DNA of 64,000 nt, taken from Trematomus loennbergii (taxonomy: Eukaryota > Chordata > Actinopteri > Perciformes > Nototheniidae). Location of the stretch: NCBI GenBank assembly GCA_012861695.1, contig JAAOOA010000150.1:1-64000 (forward strand), read 5' to 3'. Position numbers and translations under genes: made by a program. Of the stretch, positions 13,201 to 25,200 are shown piece after piece (position 1 is the first letter of the stretch; each line of letters begins with the position of its first letter). The notes under the pieces are model-generated. The model saw nothing but the letters and a program-made list of their open reading frames with translations, ran no database searches and was not told the DNA's origin.

Positions 13201-16200
13201 GTTGAAGCTAGTATCCGTTAAATAGGTAGTTAATGTAGTATTACTTGTTGTGCCTTTATTATTTTAATTGCTCTTTATTTAAATTAAAACAGAGATATGT
13301 TAAACCCTGATAGCAGTTTTATCAGCAAGATTATTTATGTTTGTATGTGTCTTTATTTCTGAATGAGGCATGAGCATGATGGTGCTGCTGTCTCAGAGCT
13401 TAAGTTCTCTCATTAGGATTCACATTCATTTCATTATTCTCAAACTGGTAGAAGACTGTGGTTTCAAATAATGACTGAACTGGAAATGTTATTCATCTAC
13501 ATCATGTTCAGAAGTGAAGGACTATTGTCCTTTCTGAAACACTGCCCATAATCAGATGTAATTAATTTTGTATTTCTTAAGAAATCCACATAGAAAAATC
13601 ATATCATAAATAAACAGTAATGGTCCCACCAACCTGAGCTTTGGATATAAGGCAGACACTGCAGCAAAGTCCTCACTTCACTCTCTCCACCTGAGCAGCC
13701 TGTCAGCTCCACTGTTCTTCTCTGGTTGGAGTCTCAGCACTTCCAGCAGGATGGAGCTCTTTCTCTTTGAGAGGTCTATGGACCAGACTGCAGGAGCTGA
13801 CTGGAGAACGACTTTAATGATGGAAGGACACTCAGGCTGTTTCAGTCTCATAGTCCTTCAGGTGGGAGGCCAGATCCAGCAGGAAATCACACCGATATTC
13901 TTCATAATCAGGATGAGATTTGTGAGGAAGAGGGAATGTGGATATGTGCACACTGATGATAACAGCTCCAGTGTCTTCTCTCCTGTCTGCTGCTCTCTCT
14001 CTGCTGCTGCACAGAACAGAGTCCCAAATAACTGGACTCCACCTGAGACTCCATACTTGAAACTGGAATGAGAATTGAACAGTTTGTTATCAGATGATGT
14101 CAACAGCAGATAAAGACTCTGATAGGGAGTGTTTCTGCTAAATGTCTACAAATACCTTCAAGTGTGAGCATGTTGTGCACCGACAGAAATGCTAGAGAGA
14201 TGCATGTTATTTACGTTTGCTTTCTCTCATTCCAGGCTTCCTGATTATTTTCACCTGTGTCTCCTGTGCTCATCAATGTCAGCCCCGCCCCTGATTGGTC
14301 CCACCTGTGTCTAGTTACCCTGTGCTTATATTCCCCTGTCTCCCAAGTGTTCTTTGTCAGTTCGTATTGTCTCTTGCTATGGTCAGGTCTATGCTCTTTG
14401 TGCTCTTGTAAAGTTTGATTCCTCACTACGTGAGCGCTTTCATTTTGTTCCTCTATTTTTGTCATCTCGGTTAGAGATTTGATAGTTACCTTTTTTGTTG
14501 TTCATTGCTGTATTTGGAAAATAAAGTATCTTACAAGTACTTTACCTCTGTCTCCCGGGTCGTGCAATTGGGTCCTACATCCTAAGTGTCTGAGTTCGTA
14601 ACAGAACGAACTGACCATTATGGACCCAGCCGACCCAAGAACGCTTCACGCAGCGCTGTCAGCACAGGGCGTGAAGATCTTTCATCACGAGGAACAGCTG
14701 GGCCTAGTCAACCAGGAAATGCAAGAACTAAGAGGACGCCAGGCCGGGATTCAGGAAGCATTATCCACACAGATGCAACAACTGGCTGTCCAAATGAATC
14801 ATTTTTTCACTCACCAACAGACTGCTCCTCCGGTGACGTCATCCACAACTGAGAGGTTGCCTGTCAATGCTCCAGCTGATTTCCCAAGTCAGGCTGTTTC
14901 TTCCCCTTTACGGCTGGCTCTTCCGGAGAGATTTTCCGGAGATTCTTCTAATTGCAGAGCCTTTTTGGTACAGTGCGATCTGCATTTTCAACACAACCCA
15001 GGAGCCTTTTCATCGGACCATGGTAAAGTGGCGTTTATTGTGTCTCATTTAACGGGAAGAGCTGCAGCCTGGGCTACTGCAGAATGGTCAAGAGAAACTG
15101 AACTATGTTACTCATTGACCGATTTCATAGAGACTATGAGTCGTATTTTTGACCACTCATCGCCTGCTACAGAGGCCAGCAGAAAACTTTTTCATATACG
15201 CCAGCTCAACCGCCAGGTGGTTGATTACGCCATCGAGTTTCGCACAGCAGCAGCGGACAGCGGATGGAATGTTCCGGCTCTTCGTGACGCCTTCATGACG
15301 GGACTTTCGGAACCGATAAAAGACCAGCTGGCTCCACTGGAGACACCCCGGGATCTGGAATCTCTCATCGCCGTGGCCATCCGGATCGATAACCGTCTTC
15401 GGGAAAGAGAGAGGGAGCGTCGACGCAACCGAGACGTTATTCCCAGCTCCCAGAATGCATCTTGGTGGGTCGCGCCGCCAGCCGAGGATGTCCAGCCCAT
15501 GTTACCACACCGTCAGAGGATTACACTTCCGAATGGCTCCGGGGAACCCATGCAGCTGGGAAGAACCAGGCTTTCTCTGGAGGAGAGGCAGCGCCGTCTA
15601 CGGGAGGGTTGTTGTTTCTACTGCGGCCAGTCGGATCATCAACTCGCTTCATGCCCGGGAAAAGATCGTGCTCACCAGTCAAAAGGAGGGCGCTGGTGAG
15701 CAAGTTTCCCGCAGACTTTCCTCCTCGACCTGTTACGCAGGTAAACATTTGTATTAACAATCAAACCATTGACCAGGGTGTGTTAATAGACTCAGGGGCT
15801 GACGAAAGTCTTATGGACTGGGGCGTAGTAAATCAGCTAGAAATAAAGACTGTTCCGCTATCTCATCCTATTAATGCCAGTGCCTTAGACGGCCGCTTGT
15901 TGTTCACAGTTACCCATTGCACTGAGCCCATTCAGATTACTGTGAATAAGGACCATACCGAGAGCATGCAATTCCATATTTTTGAGTCGGCTCAGCACCC
16001 GATTATATTGGGGTTTCCATGGCTAAAGATCCACAATCCTCACATTGACTGGCGTTCAGGGAAAATTAAAGAATGGGGAGAGGATTGTATGGGCAGGTGT
16101 AAACTTTCACAACCTGTTAATGCACCAACAGACTCTCGTAAAATCATTATAGATCACCCCGACTATCCTGATCTACAGAAGGTACCTTCCTGTTACCATG

Positions 16201-19200
16201 ATTTAAAGGAAGCCTTTAACAAATCCAAAGCCATGTCGCTACCTCCTCACCGAGATTTTGACTGTCCCATTGATCTCTTACCGGGAGCCCCCATTCCCAA
16301 GGGGAAACTTTATTCGATTTCGAGACCTGAGAGAGCAGCAATGGACGAATACATTTCCTCTTCACTCAAATCAGGAATTATCCGTCCTTCATCTTCTCCA
16401 GCCGGAGCGGGATTTTTCTTTGTGGGAAAGAAAGACGGGTCTCTGAGACCTTGCATAGACTACAGTCCACTAAATGACATTACGGTGAAGAACCGCTATC
16501 CTCTGCCACTCATGACATCTGCCTTTGAACTACTTCAAACTGCCAAAATATTCACCAAGTTAGATTTAAGAAATGCATATCACTTGGTTAGAATAAGAAA
16601 AGGGGATGAGTGGAAGACAGGATTCAACACTCAGAGTGGTCACTATGAGTATCTAGTAATGCCTTTTGGACTATGCAATGCACCGGCTGTGTTTCAAGCT
16701 CTTGTGAATGAGGTTTTACGGGAATTTTTGAATATTTCAGTGTTTGTGTATCTGGATGATATTCTGATTTTCTCCCCAGACGCTAAGTCTCATGTTAACC
16801 ATGTCCGTCAGGTTTTGCAGAAACTGCTAGAGAATCAGTTATATGTCAAGGCAGAGAAGTGTGAGTTCCACACAAAAGAGGTATCCTTCTTAGGATACAT
16901 AATCTCACCTAATCATATGCAAATGGATCCTGCTAAAATCAGTGCAGTATCCCAGTGGCCTACACCAGACTCCAGGAAGAAGGTCCAACAGTTTCTAGGG
17001 TTTGCTAACTTCTATAGGAAGTTTATTAGGAATTTCAGTTCTGTTGCTGCCCCTCTACATGTTCTGACTTCTCCTAAGGTTCCTTTCAAGTGGACTCCCC
17101 AGGCGGACTTCGCTTTCCAACGTCTCAGAGAGAGATTCACATCAGCCCCCATACTCACCATTCCAGATCCCCAGCGCCAGTTTATGGTCGAGGTTGATGC
17201 TTCCAATGAGGGAATTGGAGGAGTACTGTCTCAACGTTCTGCAGAAGACAACAAGATGCATCCATGTGCTTACCTGTCGCGGAAACTGACAACGGCAGAG
17301 CGGAATTACGACGTGGGGAACAAGGAACTGTTAGCTGTAAAAGCTGCCCTCGAGGAATGGAGACACTGGTTAGAGGGTGCAGAGCAGCCGTTTTTAGTCT
17401 GGACAGATCACAAGAATCTGGAATATATAAGAAAGGCTAAGCGTCTCAACTCCCGTCAGGCCAGGTGGACACTATTCTTTAGTAGGTTCAATTTCACCCT
17501 CTCTTTTCGTCCCGGGTCTCAGAATCAAAAACCCGATGCTTTGTCTCGTCTTTATGATCCAGAACCACTTGCGGTAGAGCCCAAGACCATCCTTCCACTT
17601 AACCGTGTGATCGGAGCCTTTTCCTGGCAAGTGGAGTCGGACGTAAAAAAGGCGAATGTCAAGAATCCAGCACCTAGCGAGTGTCCCAACAATCTGCTGT
17701 TTGTTCCTGAGGCTCTTCACTCCAAGGTCATCCACTGGGCTCACTCATCTGTGCTTTCGTGCCATCCGGGGGTAACAAGGACAATGTTCAGGATACAACA
17801 ACGTTTCTGGTGGCCAGCCATGAAGAAAGATGTGGCAGAGTACGTAGCGGCTTGTCCGGTGTGTGCGTGTAATAAGACCTCATCACAAGTCAAGATGGGC
17901 TTGCTCCAGCCCCTGCCGATTCCCCAACGTCCTTGGTCACACATTTCAATGGATTTTGTGACAGGATTTCCTTCATCCAGAGGCAAGACTACGGTCTTAA
18001 CAGTGGTGGATCGATTTTCAAAGATGGCTCACTTCATCCCATTGACCAAGCTTCCCTCTGCCAAAGTCACCGCAGAGGTCATGATGAATCACATATTCAG
18101 GATCCATGGATTCCCTGATGACATTGTTTCCGACAGGGGTCCACAATTCATTTCCGTTTTCTGGAAGGAGTTTTGTCGACTCATAGGTGCCACCGTCAGC
18201 TTGTCATCAGGATATCATCCTCAGTCAAATGGACAGTCGGAGCGTCTGAACCAGGAACTAGAGACTACGCTACGTTGTCTCGTCTCCCGGAACCAGACTA
18301 CCTGGAGTGACCACCTCACATGGGTCGAGTTTGCCCACAATACTCTTCCTACGGCAGCCACAGGTGTCTCTCCATTCCATTGTGTCAATGGTTTCCAGCC
18401 TCCATTTTTCCCTAACAACGAGGAAGAGGTGAGGGTTCCATCGGCTCATGCCATGATCAGACGTTGTCGACGAGTTTGGGCTGGTGCTCGCCAGGCTCTT
18501 CTCCGAAGTTCAGCTCGGATGAAGGCTGTTGCAGACGTCCATCGCAGGGTCGCTCCCTCCTACAGACCAGGCCAAAATGTTTGGCTTTCCACTAAGGACT
18601 TACCACTCCATGTCGCCTCAAGGAAACTGGCTCCGAGATTTGTGGGTCCTTTCCCGGTGTCCAGAGTCATCAACCCGGTGTCTGTACGCTTGCAACTCCC
18701 CAGAACTATGAGAGTACATCCGACGTTTCACGTCAGTAAAATCAAGCCGGTGTGTGAGAGCACACTTGTTCCCGCCTCCAAGCCCCCTCCACCGCCCGAG
18801 TTCTTTGAAGGGGGTGAGGTTTACAAGGTCCGTAAGCTACTAGAGGTCCGTAATAGGGGGAGGGGGAAGCAATTCCTGGTAGACTGGAAGGGTTACGGTC
18901 CTGAGGCTAGAAGCTGGGTAGCTGCGTCATTTATCGTAGACAAGACGCTTATCCACGATTTTTACAATCAGCCTGGGCCATCAGGAGTTGGCCCTAGAGG
19001 GGGGGGTACTGTTGTGCACCGACAGAAATGCTAGAGAGATGCATGTTATTTACGTTTGCTTTCTCTCATTCCAGGCTTCCTGATTATTTTCACCTGTGTC
19101 TCCTGTGCTCATCAATGTCAGCCCCGCCCCTGATTGGTCCCACCTGTGTCTAGTTACCCTGTGCTTATATTCCCCTGTCTCCCAAGTGTTCTTTGTCAGT

Positions 19201-22200
19201 TCGTATTGTCTCTTGCTATGGTCAGGTCTATGCTCTTTGTGCTCTTGTAAAGTTTGATTCCTCACTACGTGAGCGCTTTCATTTTGTTCCTCTATTTTTG
19301 TCATCTCGGTTAGAGATTTGATAGTTACCTTTTTTGTTGTTCATTGCTGTATTTGGAAAATAAAGTATCTTACAAGTACTTTACCTCTGTCTCCCGGGTC
19401 GTGCAATTGGGTCCTACATCCTAAGTGTCTGAGTTCGTAACAGAGCATAACACAGTAAAGTCCATCAACCTCATATTGAAGTAACTTTGCTGTTAAAAGG
19501 ATTATATCTGGATTTTGTAAAGCTTTCAGTAAATGAACCTTTCCACAACATGTGTCATCACTTAGCTCTTCTACTGACTCACAACACAGACACTAATCCT
19601 GTTCCTTAAATCACTTCTTATTTGCTTCCCAGTGATTCTGTTCACCTGAGGGGATTTTACTTTGTGAAAGAGTTTTGTATGTAAAATGATATTCACAATA
19701 TAATAATGTAAAAAGTGGAACAACAACATCTAGAGTCACTATCATGTAGAAGAGAACATCACATCATGAAACTCTTCACTTTGCTCCTGAGATAATACAC
19801 ATGTGAATCAGAGTTTAGTAACACCTCCTCTGTCTCTGATGAATAGAAGTTATGATTGTTCATGTGTCTGAAATCTTTATTTAAAGCTCACTATACAGTC
19901 TTTAGAAGTTTCATTAGAGTCAGTAAAGTTGAAGCTAGTATCCGTTAAATAGGTAGTTAATGTAGTATTACTTGTTGTGCCTTTATTCTTTTAATTGCTC
20001 TTTATTTAAATTAAAACAGAGATATGTTAAAACCCTGATAGCAGTTTTATCAGCAAGATTATTTATGTTTGTATGTGTCTTTATTTCTGAATGAGGCATG
20101 AGCATGATGGTGCTGCTGTCTCAGAGCTTAAGTTCTCTCATTAGGATTCACATCATTTCATTATTCTCAAACTGGTAGAAGACTGTGGTTTCAAATAATG
20201 ACTGAACTGGGAAATGTTATTCATCTGCATCATGTTCAGAAGTGAAGGACTATTGTCTCTTTCTGAAACACTGCCCATAATCACATATCATTATTTTTGT
20301 ATTTCTTAAGAAATCCACATAGAAAAATCAATATCATAAAATAAACAGTAATGGTCCCACCAACCTGAGCTTTGAGATATAAGGCAGACACTGCAGCAAA
20401 GTCCTCACTTCACTCTCTCCACCTGAGCAGCCTCTCAGCTTCACTTGTTTCTTCTCTGGTTGGAGTCTCAGCACTTCCAGCAGGATGGAGGTCTTTCTCT
20501 TTGAGAGGTTTATGATCCAGACTGCAGGAACTGACTGGAGAACAGACTTTAATGATGGAAGGACACTCAGGCCTGTTTCAGTCTCATAGTCCTTCAGGTG
20601 GGAGGCCAGATCCAGCAGGAAATCACACTGATATTCTTCATAACCCTGTTTGTGAGGAAGAGGGAATGATGGATATGTGCACACTGATGATAACAGCTCC
20701 AGTGTCTTCTCTCCTGTCTGCTGCTCTCTCTCTGCTGCTGCACAGAACAGAGTCCCAAAGAACTTGACTCCATCTGAGACTCCACACCTGAAATTGGAAC
20801 GAGAATTGAACAGTTTGTTATCAGATTATGTCAACAGCAGAGAAAGACTCTGATAGGGAGTGTTTCTGCTAAATGTCTACAAATACCTGCTAGTGAGCAT
20901 AACAAAGTAAAGTCCATCAACCTCATATTGAAGTAACTTTGCTGTTAAAAGGATTATATCTGGATTTTGTAAAGCTTTCAGTAAATGAAACTGTCCACAA
21001 CATGTGTCATCACTTAGCTCTTCTACTGACTTACAACACAGACACTAATCCTGTTCCTCAAATCACTTCTTATTTGCTTCCCAGTGATTCTGTTCACCTG
21101 AGGGGATTTTACTTTGTGAATGAGTTTTGTTTGTAGAATGATATTCCCAATATAATAATGTAAAAAGTGGAACAACAACATCTAGAGTCACTATCATGTA
21201 GAAGAGAACATCACATCATGAAACTCTTCACTTTGCTCCTGAGATAATACACATGTGAATCAGAGTTTAGTAACACCTCCTCTGTCTCTGATGACTAGAA
21301 GTTATGATTGTTCATGTGTCTGAAATCTTTATTTAAAGCTCACTAACAGTCTTTAGAAGTTTCATTAGAGTCAGTAAAGTTGAAGCTAGTATCCGTTAAA
21401 GAGGTAGTTAAATGTAGTATTAGTTGTTGTGCCTTTATTCTTTTAATTGCTCTTTATTTAAATTAAAACAGAGATATGTTAAAACGCTGATAGCAGTTTT
21501 ATCAGCAAGATTATTTATGTTTGTATGTGTCTTTATTTCTGAATGAGGCATGAGCATGATGGTGCTGCTGTCTCAGAGCTTAAGTTCTCTCATTAGGATT
21601 CACATCATTTCATTATTCTCAAACTGGTAGAAGACTGTGGTTTCAAATAATGACTGAACTGGGAAATGTTATTCATCTGCATCATGTTCAGAAGTGAAGG
21701 ACTATTGTCTCTTTCTGAAACACTGCCCATAATCACATATCATTTATTTTTGTATTTCTTAACAAATCCACATAGAAAAATCAATATCATAAAATAAACA
21801 GTAATGGTCCCACCAACCTGAGCTTTGAGATATAAGGCAGACACTGCAGCAAAGTCCTCACTTCACTCTCTCCACCTGAGCAGCCTCTCAGCTTCACTTG
21901 TTTCTTCTCTGGTTGGAGTCTCAGCACTTCCAGCAGGATGGAGGTCTTTCTCTTTGAGAGGTTTATGATCCAGACTGCAGGAACTGACTGGAGAACAGAC
22001 TTTAATGATGGAAGGACACTCAGGCCTGTTTCAGTCTCATAGTCCTTCAGGTGGGAGGCCAGATCCAGCAGGAAATCACACTGATATTCTTCATAACCCT
22101 GTTTGTCAGGAAAAGGGAATGTTGGATATGTGCACACTGATGATAACAGCTCCAGTGTCTTCTCTCCTGTCTGCTGCTCTCTCTCTGCTGCTGCACAGAA

Positions 22201-25200
22201 CAGAGTCCCAAAGAACTGGACTCTACTTGAGACTCCATACTTGAAACTGGAACGAGAATTGAACAGTTTGTTATCAGATGATGTCAACAGCAGAGAAAGA
22301 CTCTGATAGAGAGTGTTTCTGCTAAATGTCTACAAATACCTTCAAGTGAGCATAACACAGTGAAGTCCATCAACCTCATATTGAAGTAACTTTGCTGTTA
22401 AAAGGATTATATCTGGATTTTGTAAAGCTTTCAGTAAATGAAACTTTCCACAACATGTGTCATCACTTAGCTCTTCTACTGACTCACAACACAGACACTA
22501 ATCCTGTTCCTCAAATCACTTCTTATTTGCTTCCCAGTGATTCTGTTCACCTGAGGGGATTTTACTTTGTGAATGAGTTTTGTTTGTAGAATGATATTCC
22601 CAATATAATAATGTAAAAAGTGGAACAATTAGAATTAAGATGTTTTGAAAAGTCTAGAGAGAGAAAAAGTTGTATAAAGTTAACTACTATTCTGGAAAAT
22701 GTTCCTACAGTATGGTTTACTGTTTTATGAGTAACATAACATAAAATATAAATATATATATTTACTAGATATAAGAACAACATGCTTATCTAGGTTAACA
22801 GAAAATTGCTATTAACCAGTTTCAGCTGATCCTATCTTTGTTCTAAAGAGAACATACGTTGAATTTACAATTAATATTAAGAAAGTTCACAATTGATATC
22901 ATTAAAGACCGTTTTGGATTAATAGATTGTTCTTTAGGCCCAGAGATATTATTCTTGGAATATATGGCGTGTCTGTCATAAACATTCATGCTTAGATGGA
23001 ATAAAGTGTTGAGATGTTCTCAAGAGTGGGAGTATTCACAATGCCTTTTTTTGTTTTTGTTGAAACAATTAAGTGATAAGGAAAGAAAACTGTTCCGTGA
23101 TGATTTCTTTAGGCTTTAGCTTTAGTAATGAAGATTACATTTTGTGAGGAAACTTTTCCACCAAGAATTCCTTTAAGTGTTCCAAAAATATATTCATAAC
23201 TGTAATCAGATTACTTGGTGTTTCAAATATAGCGCTGAATACAGTTCGTTTTGTATTCTGTTACAAACCTAACCATGCTTGTAACACAGAACTTAGATAA
23301 ACAATTAGAAAATGAATAGAATAAGCGAGTAGATAACAGATGAATCTATAGTGGTTAAGGAGGGTTTCCTTGTTTTGCTCATTGACTTAGAACTGAAGTA
23401 AAGAAGAATAGTGTTTTATGAAAACTGTCATTCTTCATGGTTTTTAAAGATAAATCATCAGTTGTATGGACTTTGTGGTTGAAATGCATCATGGTGGAGA
23501 ATGAAGACCTTTTTGGTTTCAAATGTAAGAAGATTTGAAAGATGATGTTTATTTTATTTTCCTGAATATAATTTAAAAGCAGGACGCCAACTAGACAAAA
23601 AAGATTTTACAATGTAGTTTTACTACTTTTGATGAAGTAAAGAATCTGGGTAAACTACCACCGTTAGTTTGTTTTAACATTCACATGTTTCAGCATTCCT
23701 GACCATATGGAAACTCAGCCATTTTGTAACCCGTTGGGGAGAGATTTAAATTGAGTTTTTCTCTAGTAGCTGATTGGCTGTGATTACAGCAGCACTGGAT
23801 AGTTATGCGCCACCTTTGGGTTGTACTCTGAATCAGTGTGTTGGTGAAATGTTGCTCACTACAGAAACAGAAGAAGTGTGCAAAGAACGCATCTCTGAGG
23901 AGGTTTTGACATTTTGCTTGTGCCTCGTTGTCAAGGCAACAGTGGTGTGAAGAGGAACTGCAGTTTTTGGGGATTTCTACTGTGCAGAGGACAACATGTG
24001 TCTGCTGATTGTACCACATTGATCCAAGAGTTTCCTTCCCTCCAGATGCCAGAGAGAGTTTCCTTGAGCCCACTGACCAGGGCTGGTTCTAGCTTTTTGG
24101 AGACCCTGCCACTGACTACAGCTGCAGAGGACAACGAATCACTGACTGTTCTCATTATGACAAGATCTTGAGACAGGCTTGTCTCAGACTGTTCAGACTC
24201 TGAAGAAATCATGCAATGATTTTACAGCATAACTGTGCAAGAGTTTTCCAGAGGGTGGTGTAGAACATTATGCTTAGTGTTTAAGAAGAGAGGCTGCTTG
24301 TTTAACGATGGTCTGGAATACTGAAAAGATTCAAGTTTAATATCCTTTATTTAGCATACAAGACATCTGATTATTATATCACACAGAATAATCTTGACAT
24401 ATAAACTAGCTATGGGTAAAACGTGTGGTCGTTATACCATTGTTATCATGAACTAAACATAAATAGGGAAATAGTATCTGGTTAAAGATGAACTGATTTG
24501 ATATCCTAGAGAGGGTTAGTTATATTGTGAATACTTCACAAATGATTTACTAATGTATTTTGAAGAAACAAATAACAAGAACACAAGTCCAGTTTTGTTT
24601 TTTAGATTAAATTGTCCATTACCAAAACTGTTCACCTTAGGTCTAGATTTAGACTTTGATAGTAAAGGAGTATTTAGGCTTATTTTTATATCTGACATTT
24701 TTTTTAAATGTTGGCTATTCACTAGATAGACATTTATTGAGAACATTTCTGAAGATTGAATATTTGTTCAGTTTCTATTATTTCTATTTAAGACGTAATT
24801 TTAGAGTAACGAAGGCTGATGCTGAACTTGGAAAAATGTGTTAGTGGTCTGCATGATGTAAACAAAGAGGCTTTGTTTGTTCAATCACCAGTTAAATGTG
24901 ATACAGTAATAATGATCTACTTCAGTACCTGGTACTGTAAAATGGTTTGGTATGATTGATTTGGCTAAACATTTGTTTAACATCCTGATGTAACATTATG
25001 AGGTATGTTCACTTCTAAGGGTAAACAAATTGATAAAATTGATTATTGTTATTATTATTGATTAATTTAAATAATTAATTAAAAAGGCCGATGACTGCAG
25101 GTTCACTTAGGGATGCCTTGCATGAACATTTGTCAGGCTTTGTGTTTCCCAGGGGCAGTACATTAATAAAGTGTATTGATCATTTGTTTGTTTAACATCT

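Larger units (their letters stand above)
14171..19442 (+). mobile_element. Full-length Ty3/Gypsy chromovirus-type LTR retrotransposon (Tf1/sushi-like)
   Basis: 5,272-base element flanked by a 5-base target duplication GAGCA (14166-14170 and 19443-19447). Two 433-base LTRs start TGTTGTGC and end GTAACA; I find no difference between them. Gag and pol are both open, pol carries an integrase chromodomain, and there is no envelope ORF. A self-priming signature and an in-frame -1 slippery site place it near the Tf1/sushi group (family knowledge). It lies antisense to NLR gene 1, in the intron between array exons U6 and U5. The intactness and matching LTRs indicate a very recent insertion. Confidence 0.95.
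6923..22628 (-). repeat. NLR-1 exon array, units of about 1.45 kb
   Basis: Seven direct repeats, each with one array exon plus about 1 kb of conserved intron. Exon 3' borders lie at 7850, 9303, 10754, 12205, 13634, 20365 and 21818; after removing the Gypsy insertion the spacing is 1429-1454. Intron landmarks recur in every unit, such as CATGATGGTGCTGCTG and CAACATCTAGAGT. Nothing in the intron parts looks coding. Confidence 0.95.

Noticed and set aside
14211..14465. 84-codon minus-strand ORF in both LTRs
   Set aside because: Present only because the LTRs are identical; it overlaps promoter and polyadenylation signals.
6923..22628. Array as a CRISPR or satellite
   Set aside because: The unit is 1.45 kb with a spliced coding exon, far larger than a CRISPR repeat and not a simple satellite.
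23690..24212. ORFs of 85-127 codons in the spacer
   Set aside because: Overlapping on both strands with no recognisable domain; probably chance in degraded repeat DNA.
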